Shown piece after piece: positions 53,332 through 64,000 of a stretch of 64,000 nucleotides of DNA. The DNA is from Gambelia wislizenii (taxonomy: Eukaryota > Chordata > Lepidosauria > Squamata > Crotaphytidae), in the NCBI GenBank assembly GCA_030847615.1, contig JAUMIR010000001.1, positions 165,575,001 through 165,639,000 of the forward strand, read 5' to 3'. The notes below the pieces were generated by a model. That model had not been told where the DNA came from. It made no database searches and saw only the letters and a list, made by a program, of their open reading frames with translations. Numbering within the stretch: position 1 is the stretch's first letter; each line of letters opens with the position of its first letter. Made by a program: the position numbers and the translations under genes.

Positions 53332-55749
53332 GGGAAACCAATTGTGATGTAGGAGCCAGGTCAAACAGGGTGCTGCAAATGGTATTATTGGTATTGAGGA
53401 ATTTGCAGCATGGAAAAGAAAACAGTGGAAGTTATATTATGAAAGCACAAGTTGGTGACAATGTCAGCATTCAGCTATATTCTTAAATACAGCTGAAGCA
53501 GTTTTCGAATGGAACAACCCCAAAAACTGTCTAGTGTGATAAACACCTAAGGATAGCTAAGTATAGGAAGAACCATCTTCAAAACACATCTGAACTGTGA
53601 TGAACCAGGCCACGCACACACATTAACTCAACACACATGCAAGGTTAACATGGTTTATTGAGCAAAGATATGCATATGGTATCACCTCAAAGCCAGTTCC
53701 GACCAGCTTAGCATTAGTCAGTAGATAAAAGCAACAGTACAGGTTTCGTTATCCCCCAGCCCCTAGGAACAGTTACTAGGAGGAAAAGGGAGAGCTTGCC
53801 AGCCCAGGTGGTTGGCCTTGAAGCTTAGCAGAAGGTTCTCGTTCCCTGCCGTTCTAAGGGATCTTTTGTAACCTGCAAAATCTGGGATGTGTTATTCTTA
53901 CTACTGCTGCCATAGGAAAATGGATGTTCAAGCTTTGGCATTTTTCTCTGTGTTTGACTGAATAAGATATCACAGTAGCCACCTACCCACGTGCTCTTTA
54001 TGTCCATTTGTTAGGTATGGGAACATGTGGAGGAAAAATTGTAATACAACAAAATCATACAACTAGGATGTATCCGTGAGAATAAAAGCATTTGTAGTCT
54101 GCTCATGAAGATAGAATAATTTCCAGGAATGCAGTGTCACAGAGCTTGGAATGTTGCCACAGACGATCATCGTCATATCAGTAACATGGCTGTGAAAGAT
54201 GCATTATTGTTTTTAAATTGCTGGTGAGATAATGACGTTGTTTCAATGCTCTCTTGTCTTACTGTTCTTAACAGTTACGTCAGCAAAGGTATTGGTGACG
54301 GCATCAGCAGTCCCAATAAATAATTCATTTTCATGCCCCACATCCATCCCATGAATACTTGTTAAGAATAAATGCAAAAGCTATATGCATTCAGATTCAG
54401 CAGTTCTACAGCATGTTATATACTTAAGTCACAGTGACTAACCACCTGGATGTACACAGAACCATTCTTTAAAAAGAGATGTCCACAGATGGCCTCAAGG
54501 TAACATAGTTAAGTGAATCCATTTTAACATCCTAGATTCAAAGTGACCTTGGGTCATGGCCTGAATTTTCTACCTAACAACAGTAGAATCATTAAATTTA
54601 CTCAGTTAAGATGTGGACCATGGAAGAGTCACCTTTAGGACAACTCCAAGAATCTTCCACTACTATGGTCAGTGGCCATACTGTATTGGGGATCCTGAAA
54701 GTTCGTAGTCACAATAGTTACTTTCCCAAGCAACATGAAGGTGAACAAGGCATGTGTTGCAGAAGTAAAAAGGGATATATAAAGTTATGAAAAGTGTAGT
54801 CTATGTATTCATACCTACTGCTTTGATAGCACTACATGCACAAATCTCTCTCAGCAAAGAGTAATAAGAGAAAGAATAAGAAGATTACACATCAAAGTTG
54901 GCTAGCAGCTTGAATAATAGTGTGCTTGAAAACCTCTGTCACTTGCTGTGATGCTGACATTTTAAGATCCGTAAAGAATTTATTATCAAAGATGGAGCAT
55001 TTACATTTTGTTATGTTTTTTTTAAAAAAATCCCACTGTTTCAGACAAACTTTAAGTGAAGCCTCTCCATCTATGTCTTCATCTGTAGAATGTGGACATT
55101 AAAACACCCAGTTCCCACTGCTCGCTTTTCACTGTGTGGCTTTCTTTGATCACTGCTTTTTAAAAAATACAAAGCAAGCACAGTGAAGATGTGAAACTTG
55201 GTTCTCTTCTCCAAATTTCTGTTGAGTGTTTGTATTCTCATTTAAAGATACCATATCTATCAGAATCAAAACCCTTTGCAGCTGCCTTGGATGAGGAGAG
55301 GGTGGAATGGAAGTTTACAATAGAGTAGAGTGACCCAGCCAAGAGAGACCCCACTGTCAAACCTGTGCCACATAGGCAGATGGCTCACCACCATCTCTCT
55401 GGATTTTCTTTGCAAATGAAGATTCAGGAAGGACTCATCCCGTGCTTTCTGCAAGCACGCTGTGATTCAACATGCTGAAGGGCATAGAATTGCTGAGACA
55501 GAAAAAGAGGAAGATGCTTTCCTGCTATCTGTCCCTGCATCAGGAAACGTTTATGTAAAGGGGCCAAATCTAATACACATTTTACCTTCATCTATATCTG
55601 GACCTGATAAGGAGCAATAGTTAATGGAAATAATGGTGTTCCAACTTCAGTAAGAGAAACCAGATTATTAAGTAAATATTACGGGTCATGTTGGTGCTGG
55701 TGATTCTATGTGTCCATTCATCCATTCAATTGATACCTTCCTCATAAGG
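53332..55749. other. No recognised gene; possible antisense LTR remnant near 53600-54000
   Basis: TGGTTTATTGAGCAAAGATA (53651-53670) contains an antisense AATAAA and resembles the layout of the LTR at 23110, but no termini or duplication are visible. The rest holds nothing recognisable. Confidence 0.25.
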
Positions 55750-55757
55750 GCTTAGGG

Positions 55758-55993
55758 CAGTGGTTCTCAACCTGTGGGTCCCCAGATGTTGTTGGACTAC
55801 AATTCCCAGGAGCCCTCTGAGGTCTCACCTTGACAGCCAGGTGGTCCTCCCAGTCATTAGTGAGGCTGTGAGTTCAATCCTACAGTCTCATTAATGACTG
55901 GGAGGACCACCTGGCTGCCAAGGCGAGACCTCAGAGGGCTCCTGGGAACTGTAGTCCAACAACATCTGAGGACCCACAGGTTGAGAACCACTG
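55758..55993. mobile_element. Palindromic hAT MITE, perfect 8-bp TSD
   Basis: 236 bp; ends CAGTGGTTCTCAACCTGTGG and CCACAGGTTGAGAACCACTG are exact inverted repeats. The arms (about 110 bp each) are about 95% identical by eye. GCTTAGGG flanks both sides exactly (55750-55757 and 55994-56001). Confidence 0.92.
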
Positions 55994-56001
55994 GCTTAGG
56001 G

Positions 56002-56779
56002 GATCTAACAATTTACTGTATATAAAAATGCTATGATCACACAAGCACACACACCACAAGTAACTAAAATCACAAATTTCAAATGTCTAAGATAGTAAAC
56101 TATAAATGTCTCTGAAGTTACAATAAAAGCAATAGAAATAAGCAGCAGTAAAAGACAGGTCAAACATTTGCTTGTTTCCTGAAAACTTGTACAAACATAT
56201 ATGTTTTTAATTTGTGCTTGAAAGACAAAGAGTGTGGGTGAAAACTGTATTTCTGGTGGAAGAGAGTACCAAAACTGGAATGCTGCAACCAAGCTCCATG
56301 GGCCACACTAAACTGAAGCATCACAAGGTAAGTATTCCAACTCTGTCTGTGGGTAGCCTGGTAGTTATGATCAGCTAATTGTTGAACAAGTGCTTCCTGC
56401 TAACATATCCTTTAAGCCATCCATTCCCACCTTGATGCAATCCAGATAAGCTGGACTACACATCTGGAGAGAGCCAAACTAGGAAAGGCTGTTCTGAACA
56501 ATCTCATTGCCTTGGAAGTGTTTTCAGTGTACCCCCTTTCCAAGATAATGCTTTACTTTGGAAGCACATTTGAGTAACCTGATTCTAGTCTGGTACTGCT
56601 AAGGTTGCTTTCCTGGATACATGTCCCAGATCAGACTGGTGGAGTAGACTTTGGGAAATTAGTAATGAATTATAATTTATATGAGCTATTTTTCTGAGAG
56701 GTAAGTAAGTCCACTCAGTAACTCTTCTTGGCTTCCCGTTTATGTCTTGTCTTGTATTATAGATATATAAAAAATTCTT

Positions 56780-56780
<1 letters not shown>
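56002..56780. other. No recognised gene
   Basis: Nothing recognised. Confidence 0.35.

Positions 56781-56821
<41 letters not shown>
56781..56821. repeat. (AT)n microsatellite
   Basis: About 19 AT units. The minus-strand frame crossing it encodes only alternating I/Y residues there. Confidence 0.95.
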
Positions 56822-56823
<2 letters not shown>

Positions 56824-57290
56824 TTCCCAATAAAGGACTCAAGACAACTTACATGACTTACATGATTTACATTAAAGGGAGAATACAGGTAAGATTGACA
56901 ATAAGATTTTTAAAATACAAAAACTATTAAACTATCGTGTTAAAAACAGAATTAAATTAAAAGTCTTTAAAAGCATTGAAAACATAACAAATGGGGGGGG
57001 TGCAGGGAAGCAGCATTCTCCATTTAAAACAAAACAAAACAAAAACACCCTCTGCATTCACCAAGGCAAGGAGCATGTCTCAATAGCAAGGCCACTGCCT
57101 ACCAGTGGAAGGAGAGTGTTTAGATGGACAATTCACCTTGGCTCCCTCCTCCCCCTGTTGCAGCCCTACACTCCAAATGATGCAGGGCTCTTGTCCTGAT
57201 TCACCTCCAGATAGTCCTGACAACATCTGAGGCAAAGCAAGGGGGAGCTGGGGTAAATCCTTTAAAAACATTTCAAAATAATCACTGCAA
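56822..57290. repeat. Probable decayed interspersed repeat
   Basis: 56826-56975 (AAAGGACTCAAGACAACTTA followed by AAA-rich stretches) resembles antisense 3' regions of reptile LINE or SINE repeats. Too decayed to name. The rest is unremarkable. Confidence 0.25.
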
Positions 57291-57369
57291 AAATTTGCAT
57301 CATGCAGGAAAACCCAGAAGGATCTGGCACAGGAATGCAGGTGTCTATAGCTGCATGCTGGGCTGTATC

Positions 57370-57500
57370 GCTGGCTGCTGCTGCTGGTGTCACTCTGAAG
57401 CCAGGAAATAAGCCCACAGCACATTTTCAAGGCCCCTTGCATGTGACCAGCCTTGATCACATGCTGAGGGCCTCTTTCCTGGCTTCAGAGAGTTTAATGT
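57370..57500. repeat. Imperfect inverted repeat
   Basis: TCTGAAGCCAGGAAA near 57393 pairs with TTTCCTGGCTTCAGA near 57475; between them GGCCCC-TTGCATGTGA and TGATCACATGC-TGAGGGCC also pair. It may be a degraded MITE. The 126- and 100-codon frames here are on opposite strands and are not supported. Confidence 0.4.
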
Positions 57501-57778
57501 CCAACAGCACTGTAGGCACCTGCCCATACAGGCTGGCGTGTGCATGTGGACTTTGCCCATTTCATCATGGTAATGGGTGGGATCTAGGCCAGCTCTGGGG
57601 ATAAAGTACTCCATCTGGAAGGCGGATGATTCTGGCCCCTAGCCTTTTATGAGAAGGAGTTCCATTGTTTGAGAGGAGCCACTGAGACCTTTTAAGATGT
57701 TTCTGGAGCTTGTTCATGTTTTCAGAATCATGCTTCCAAGGGAAGAGGAAGCACATTGCTACATCACACAAACAAAAA

Positions 57779-57828
57779 GAATCATAGAGTTGGAAGAGAC
57801 CACAAGGGCCGTCCAGTCCAACAGACAA
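57779..57828 (-). mobile_element. CR1 3' terminus, very short
   Basis: AGAATCATAGAGTTGGAAGA followed by GGGCCGTCCAGTCCAAC, the last 50 bp of CR1 in antisense. Confidence 0.8.
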
Positions 57829-59334
57829 GCCACAGTAAGGATACCAATTATAGACCCGCACTAGGTAAGACTGGCACACACACTATCCTTCTGGAACAGC
57901 TGGGAAAGGAAGCAAGCAGTTAGACAAGGAAATACAATCCTGTTCTGAGAAAACCCAGAGGTCAAGAGTGAGGAGCTGGGCTCCAGGGGTGTCTAAGTGG
58001 AAAGAAAGAGGCAATGGTTGAGTTAGGCAATGTAAGCTCCAGAGGTGGCTGTGCAGCTATTATAATGGAATTGTGATCTGTGTAATCATCTTTAGGAACC
58101 TTGAATGAATGCACATACTGAACACTCCATGACAGGAACTAGGTATCAGGTACACCATTAACAATTAGGTGGCACAATAGCACAATTAGGGAGCACAAAT
58201 TAGGCTACCCTAATAAATACTGTACTGTACAATAACCAACTTCTATTATGCTAATATCACGCTTTGTTTAAAGTATTACAATGGTAACTATGACTCTTGC
58301 TTATATATTCCTTTGGTAATGCTAGAAATAGATGAGAAATTATGGGAAGAAATATTATAAAGTAGGAGTAGGGGGTAGGGATTGCTGGAGAAAAGTGGAC
58401 AACTTAAAAGGAAATACAAACAGATTATTTGATGGCAGCCCATTAATTTACATAATGTTTTAACATCTATATTACATTTTAAGACTACTGTGCAACTACT
58501 GAGTGATGCTACTGAATATGGAAGGAGAAGAAAATATTATCTTCAAGTATGATCTACTTACATTATGTATGCTAAATACATTATGTTAACCAAGAAGGTT
58601 AAATTACTTTCATAAATTATAAAGAGGCAACAACAACAAAAACTCCTAAAGACCACAAAAGTCTTTAGTCTGCTGGTTATGCAAACATTAACAAATTCAA
58701 ACATTTACGTCATTAAAAATGCACTGTTAGGATTATGAAAGCCCCTCTGAAACATCTAAAACAATTATTCTGATTTTTAAGTGTTCCAGTCAAATTCTTG
58801 AAAGCCTCGATGGCTTTTTGGACTGTTCAACATGAAAAGCCCAAGTGACTTTTTTGCCACAATTCTCCCACCCCCACCATCTGCTAATTCCTGACCACTT
58901 TCCCAGATCTTATGTTTGAGATGGGAAGTTGTGGTGAACAGATGACTGAAGGATCATTTCCTGACAGGTGATGCCCTACAGTTTTCCAACTACAAGCCCT
59001 TTGACAGTAGGGTCACCATATTCCACTTTTGCAAATCTCTGTATCTAACCTGCATATTATGCAAATTATTCTAATTATGCAAATCACTCTGGCAATCTAA
59101 TTATACACATTTAGCACATCAATTGTTACATTTTAAATTTCACTATGTTTCAACCTTTTTTCTTTCTTTCTTTCTTTTTTTTTTTAGCAATTACAAATAC
59201 TGTGAGAGAACCTGTATACAGTAATGTTTAAATTGCTGAACTTGGAACAGGGAAACTCAAATTCAAATCTCTACTGGATCATGAAATTTACCATGTAACC
59301 TCAGGCCACCACTACCTCCCAGCATACGTCACTT
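57829..59334. other. No recognised gene
   Basis: AT-rich. A CTTT run lies at 59160-59185. No coding motif. Confidence 0.35.
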
Positions 59335-59975
59335 AAGGCCCCTTTCTTCCTGCACTCTGCTGTCTGCACCACTCACTCTTCCTATCCTCCTACTCACAAT
59401 GCATCCCTCCCTTGCTTCCTGTACTCCATCACTCACACCACTCATCTTCCCTTCCCTCCTATTCCATCCATTGTCTCACCTTCTGCCCTTGTAATGCATC
59501 CCTCCCTTGTTCTTGCACTGTGCCACTCTCCCTTGTCTCACCTTCATCCACTGAAATGCTCCCCTCTTGCACTCCATTGCCAGCACTAAGTCTCCCTTCT
59601 CTCCTACTCCCTACCTCACCTCACCTTGTGCTTCACAAGGCATCCCCTCCTGGCTTCTTGCATTCTGCTGCTTGCACCACTCACTCTTCACAACATACTG
59701 CACCCTCGCAATGTACCCTTCCCTTGCCCCTTGCACTCTATTTCAACCATCCATTCTCCTTTTCCTTCTACCCATTCCTTTGCATCACCTTGTACCCTCA
59801 AAATGCATCCCTCCCTTGCTTTTTGCACTCCACCACATACTCCCTTTCCTCCTACTCTCCCTCAGCTCACCCTGTGCCTTGCTTCTTTCACTCCACCACC
59901 TGTACCACTTGGTTTCCCTTCTCTCTTACTCATTTCCTTGCCCCACTTTGCAAGCTCACAATGCTCCTACATGCA
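59335..59975. repeat. Pyrimidine-rich degenerate minisatellite
   Basis: A unit of about 65-90 bp recurs. It begins AATGCATCCCTCCCTTG and goes on to GCACTCCA-CACC. Unit starts are near 59398, 59486, 59551, 59637, 59709, 59799 and 59876. The plus strand is strongly C+T rich. The three overlapping frames of 190, 151 and 117 codons are rich in Ser, Pro, Leu, Cys and His in all phases, as expected of low-complexity DNA, so none is called a gene. Confidence 0.75.
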
Positions 59976-60163
59976 GTAAGATGATTAGATTCAAGCATTT
60001 TGTCCACTTCATGAGGCTGTAACAACTGAAATGCATTCTATGAAATCTGACCGGGTAATACTCTGAACCCCTCCCTAGGTACTGCCATAATTGGACCACC
60101 AAGCAACTTTCCTCTCCAACACATAGTACCTTTGGAAACTACAGTCATATGTAGCAAGGACAT

Positions 60164-61431
60164 ACTAATGAGACTGTGTTTCTAGCTTTCAGACAAATCA
60201 GGGAGAACAGTTTGTGAATGCTTGAATGGTGACCTTGAACATCTCTGAACCTGGATGATAAACATCAACACTGTTGTCCATTCAGCTAATTATCAGTTGT
60301 TTAAAGCAGCTGTGTTGTCTGTTGTATGCCAGAAAAGTGCGAAGTTGAAAAGTTGAGCAACGTGTCAATTTGAATTGGGTTTGAGGGTTTTTTTGGTAAA
60401 ATTAAACAAAACACCAACAGAATTCTTTTCAAATGCTTACTCAGGCCTATGGGAAAACTGCATGTTTCGTGTGTGTGGGTTTGAGTGGCACAAAAGATTC
60501 AGAGAAGGACGTATGTGGAAGATGATGAATGCCATGGACAACCTTCTACTTCCAAAAACTAAAGAAATTATGAGAAATATCAGCCAGATTGTTTGAGAAG
60601 ACCACCGACTCATTGTCCAAATGATAGCTGAAGCCATGATAAAGCATTGACAAAGGCACTATGTGGAAAATTTTGCATGAGGGTCTCAACATGAGAAAAG
60701 TGTGCTGCAAGGAAATTTGCGCTGACATTCTGTAGCAACTTGAGGCAGACCCAAACCTTTTTCAAAAAAATCATCACTTGTGACGCAACCTAGATCTTCC
60801 AGTATGATCCTGAGACAAAATGACAGTCAACACAGTGGAAAACACTATCATCACCAAGAATGAAAAAAGCACGTCAAAGGAAGCCCACATTCAAAGCCAT
60901 GCTCATTGGGTTTTTTCACATCAAGGGCACAATTTTGGCAGAATGGGTTCCAAAAGGCAGGACAAGGACCAGCATTATTATATGGAAGTTTTGACAAAGC
61001 AGAAAGAGCCAGGGGTGGGGGGAAGGCCAGAACTGTGGGAAAATGGTTTCATTCTTCATTAAGACAATGCGCCTGCTCACACAGTACTTTCTGTGAAGTA
61101 GTTTTTGGCTGATAAATGCATTACTACAGTTGAACATCCTCCATATTCACCAGATTTGGCACCATGCCACTTTTTTCTTTTCCCTAAAGTGAAATCGGTG
61201 CTTACAGATACAAATTTTGAATCAACTGATACAATAAAGAAGAAAATGGCAGATGTGTTGAAACAGCTGACAGAAAATGATCTGATCCATGCTTTCGACC
61301 AATGGAAAACAAGACTCCATTGGTGTGTGAGTGTGAATGAGGAGTATATGGAAGGGGACAAGCATTAGAATTGTAATACATATAAATAAAGATGGGTTAT
61401 TGTATCAGTCTCATTATTTAATAGACAGACC
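60164..61431 (+). mobile_element. Mariner transposon, near full length
   Basis: About 1.27 kb. The left end (CTAATGAGACTGTGTTTC) lacks the outermost bases of the terminal repeat seen at the right (CAGTCTCATTATTTAATAGA). The size matches complete mariner elements. The sister copy is at 44083-45005. Confidence 0.87.
60320..61365 (+). pseudogene. Mariner transposase, broken
   Basis: Pieces in order: MPEKCEVEKLSN (N-terminus), LPKTKEIMRNISQIV, GTILAEWVPKG, DNAPAH (second catalytic Asp codon 61063-61065, right after a stop), and an 87-codon C-terminal frame at 61105-61368 with EHPPYSPDLAPCHFFLFPKV and NDLIHAFDQWKTRLHWCV. Mariner transposases have a final catalytic Asp in APCD; here it is His (codon 61168-61170). 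Stops and frameshifts throughout. The enzyme would move the element at TA sites. Confidence 0.85.
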
Positions 61432-61988
61432 TCATAGGTTATGGCAGAAACTATGTGGAATATGTCTCACCAGGTTTCACTGGCTTCCTGTGCATTTCCA
61501 GGGGCACTGCCAAGTGCCATTACTACCCAATGCCCTATGCACAAGTCTTCTCGTGCCATAGCATCATCTGGACTGCTTCTTTAGCACACATTCTTGCCAA
61601 CTGAGATTAAGTGGATAGGGATCAAAAATCATCAATCACCCCATTGCACTCCTTTCACAGATGGCACTCTGTCTTTGAAAAGCCTGCCCCACATTGGTAT
61701 GACTGGCACATACTTTTTGGATAAAAGTTTTAGGCACCAGATAAACATGGTTTCATTTTACTCAGATCTTTTTTAACTAATTCTGTTGATTCGCAGTCTG
61801 CTTCTAGAGATTTTACTAAGTTTTGCTCAAATGTTTTATAGGCTGCTGCTGCTTTAAATATTTGGTTTTAATGCTCTGTTATGTTTTTTATATTTTATAC
61901 TCTTTGTTGTTTTGGTATTTTAAAGTGTTGTTGTTTTATGACTGTAAGCCTTCTCATAAAAGAGGCAGGATATGGATAAATAAATAAA
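61432..61988 (+). mobile_element. L2 LINE 3' end
   Basis: 61470-61560 includes GICLTRFHWLPVHFQ, the L2 RT C-terminal HWLP segment, then further coding-like pieces (KSSRAIASSGLLL type) and LPHIGMTGTYFLDKSF. The 3' UTR ends GTAAGCC, AAGAGGCAGGATATGGATAA and an AAAT tail (61975-61988). Frames are broken. Confidence 0.65.
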
Positions 61989-62255
61989 ACTGTTGTCTGC
62001 AGCAGAAAGGAATGCATAAATTTTATAAATTAAAAAAAAAGAGCAAGGCTAACAAAAGGAGGAAAGGATCATGAGAAGAAAATCCCACACTCATACTTTG
62101 ATTAAATATTGTTTTAAAATTTATATTTCTATATAATTGTACCTTACATGTATTAAAAAGTACTTTAATTAATATGATATTGGCTATGTCATTGAATACT
62201 GATATTGAACTAAGAGGAATTAAATTGACTATAGTACTGATGATTTCACTAACTA
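61989..62255. other. No recognised gene
   Basis: Nothing recognised. Confidence 0.35.
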
Positions 62256-62460
62256 AAGAGGGCCCTTGGTATCCACTGGGGTTTGGTTCCAGGGCCCCCA
62301 TGGATACCAAAATCCATGGACGCTCAAGTTCCATTATATACAATGGTGTAGTAAAATGGTGTCCCTTATATAAAATGGAAAGATCAAGGTTTGCTTTTTG
62401 GAATTATTTTTGAATATTTTTAATCTGTGGGTGGCAGAATCCGTGGATAGAGAATCCATG

Positions 62461-63301
62461 GGGTCGTTTACACGGGCAAATATTCCCCTAAATATACCGC
62501 TAAGATAGCTCATAGTTCCCACAGATTGCAGCACAGCATCGCCTCATTCAGAAGGGGGGAAGGTAAAACACCCAAATATAGCGTGACAGGGGATGTTGCT
62601 ATTTTTGCAGGAATATTTGCAATGTAGTGCTTTATTGGCAGTGTAAACTAGCATTCCGCTAAGGGTTAAAGCACAGCTGCATTGTGATTGGTTGATGATG
62701 CAGGGTGACCTTAAAAGAGGGGCAGGGAGGAGGCAAAGACAGTAGCCATTAGAGAAGAAACTTGCAAAAATCCTGTCTGCTATTTTGCGAGCCAGTTTGC
62801 AAAAAAAAAAAAAAAAAAAAAAAAGGATTCCCAACAATTTTCCTTCAGGGAGCATTCCTTCTTATCCTCTCTGCTGTTTTGAAAGTATGTAAAAGCTCGT
62901 TCGTCACTTTTATCCTGTGCACGAGGGAGGAAGAGAAACCATTTCACAAAGGGCTGTAGCAAGCTGAACTGCTATTTTCCCTCCCTCTCTCTCTCTCTCT
63001 CTCTCTCTGCTTGGGGGAGGGAGGGAGGGGGAGATAGAGAGACAGAGAGAGAGAGAGAGCAGCTGGAAAAACTTGCAATCCACGGCATGGCAGCAAGGTC
63101 TTTTAGCAGAGAGATTACTCTCCCTCTGCTTTATGTTCATTTACAGGCAGATTTACAGAGACACACAGAGCCACACCCCCCACACTTATTGAAGTCTGAA
63201 CTTCAAAGTGACATAATTAGGAAAAAAAACCTGACTGGCACAGCTGCAGAAAATAATTAAACCGCAAGTTGCCGCAATAAATCTGCTGTGTAAACCGGCC
63301 C
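62461..63301 (+). mobile_element. 841-bp TIR element nested in a Tigger MITE
   Basis: Ends GGGTCGTTTACACGGGC and GTGTAAACCGGCCC are inverted repeats. CATG lies on both sides (62457-62460, 63302-63305), though because of a shared G/C run the duplication may be 2-4 bp. Empty-site logic from sister Tigger MITEs supports the boundaries. It contains a 22-nt A run (62802-62823) and a CT/GA tract (62980-63058). No transposase. Related copies: about 8655-9553 and 1-438. Confidence 0.75.
62980..63058. repeat. (CT)n ... (GA)n inverted simple repeats
   Basis: About 14 CT units, a G-rich spacer (GGGGGAGGGAGGGAGGGG), then GA units. The two can pair as a hairpin; the polypurine stretch could also form triplex DNA. 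Confidence 0.88.
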
Positions 63302-63325
63302 CATGAATACAGAGGGTCAACTGTA

Positions 63326-63767
63326 TATTGCATCCAGCTTCTTTCTTCAAGGACTATAGCATGTGTTTACTGGTTTGTCACCAACTGGTTTGTTAGCAGC
63401 AAATCATGGTGTCATTAAAAAAGCATTATAGAAATGTGGGAACACTAAAAAATCTTGGGTGGGGGGATGCCTGCAGCCCATGGGCTGCACTTAGCCCACT
63501 CCTATTATAACAAACTACATTTGGCTATGGAACACCCTCTTGAAACCACAGCCACCCAAACAGGAGAGATTAACTTGGCATTAGACCTCGAAAGAGTTCT
63601 AAATAGCTATTGAAAGTTCTGACAAAAAGAGGCCTTTTGCGTCTCCTGACATAGCAAGTAAAAAATTTGTTATAATGAGTTAACTACTCTCTGTGATGTG
63701 CCTTCCTCCAAACATCATCTTCTTTCTCCCTGTCCTAACTAACTAGATGCTTTAATCTGGTTTACCA
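63326..63767. other. No recognised gene
   Basis: Nothing recognised. Confidence 0.35.
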
Positions 63768-63945
63768 TTGTTGTTGTGTACCTTCAAGTAGTTTCTGATT
63801 TATAGCAATCCTAAAGCAAACCTAACACAAGGTTTTCTTGGCAAGATGCATTCAGAGGTTTGCCATTAACTTTCTCTGAGGCTGAGAGAGTATGACTTAC
63901 CCAAGATCACCCTGTGGGTTTCCATGGCAGACTGGTCCCGGCTCT
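63768..63945 (-). mobile_element. SINE, antisense
   Basis: Begins with the antisense BovB-like tail (TGTTGTTGTGTACCTTCAAG, GTTTCTGATTTATAGC), then AGGTTTTCTTGGCAAGATGC, CTCTGAGGCTGAGAGAGTAT and GGGTTTCCATGGCAG. The tRNA head is missing or decayed. Confidence 0.78.
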
Positions 63946-64000
63946 TTCAGATTCTTCATCAGCATTGGACAGATGATTGCTAGTTTAACCTTTTTTTGGT

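Larger units (their letters stand above)
62256..63323. mobile_element. Tigger-type MITE split by an 841-bp element
   Basis: Left part AAGAGGGCCCTTGGTATCC after TA (62254-62255); right part CAGAGGGTCAACTG before TA (63324-63325). The interior (CAATGGTGTAGTAAAATGGT) is that of the 13807 family. The nested element occupies 62461-63301. Confidence 0.82.

Noticed and set aside
57080..57604. Frames of 126 and 100 codons
   Set aside because: They overlap on opposite strands across an imperfect inverted repeat, with no motif.
59412..59984. 190-codon open frame, the longest non-transposon frame after CR1
   Set aside because: It lies in a pyrimidine-rich degenerate tandem repeat, all three phases are open, and the composition (Ser, Pro, Leu, Cys, His) is that of low-complexity DNA.
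1..64000. CRISPR array, bacterial operon or phage
   Set aside because: No regularly spaced identical repeats, no ribosome-binding-site-led gene runs; the content is that of a vertebrate genome.

Overview
The window looks like gene-poor, AT-rich nuclear DNA from a squamate reptile, most likely a lizard. This is inferred from the repeat mix: CR1 LINEs ending in repeated ATTCTATG octamers, L2 and L1 fragments, tRNA-headed SINEs with a BovB-like 3' tail (Sauria-SINE type), a DIRS tyrosine-recombinase retrotransposon, mariner and Tc1 elements, and many short inverted-repeat DNA elements (MITEs) of hAT, pogo/Tigger and PIF/Harbinger type. I found no host protein-coding exon, rRNA gene, tRNA gene, CRISPR array or operon. 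Almost every long open frame belongs to a mobile element or to low-complexity DNA. The window is probably intergenic or inside a large intron.

Layout. 0-10 kb: the end of one DNA element, a first copy of a 600-bp MITE family, a hAT MITE, a Harbinger-like element carrying a CR1 tail, CR1 and L1 fragments, and an 0.9-kb terminal-inverted-repeat element. 10-20 kb: sparse, with a hAT MITE (perfect 8-bp target duplication), several Tigger MITEs, an LTR-like block abutting an L2 3' end, and a Tc1/SINE locus containing an inverted duplication. 20-26 kb: a second 600-bp MITE and two young CR1 copies in opposite orientation, one with an uninterrupted 319-codon frame, plus a solo LTR. 26-31 kb: little except a 621-bp Harbinger-like element. 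31.8-36.5 kb: a nearly complete, decayed DIRS element on the minus strand, with inverted terminal repeats and an internal complementary region, inserted into an older MITE. 36.6-39.2 kb: a third 600-bp MITE, an ancient CR1, and a hAT MITE split by a 325-bp palindromic MITE. 39.8-45 kb: SINEs, an L1 3' end, a Tc1 element split by a palindromic MITE, and a deleted mariner. 46-52 kb: a CR1 split by both a MITE and a solo LTR, palindromic MITEs, and a SINE split by a MITE. 55-64 kb: a palindromic hAT MITE, a pyrimidine-rich degenerate minisatellite, a near full-length mariner, an L2 3' end, and an 841-bp element nested in a Tigger MITE.

The nesting gives relative ages. Harbinger-like MITEs interrupt CR1, Tc1, SINE and hAT copies, and an LTR also interrupts a CR1, so several element classes were active one after another. 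All transposases and the DIRS enzymes show disabling changes. The only sizeable intact frame is the partial CR1 reverse transcriptase at 21.4-22.5 kb. Calls rest on reading motifs, termini and target duplications by eye. Family names are inferences that a repeat-library search could overturn.
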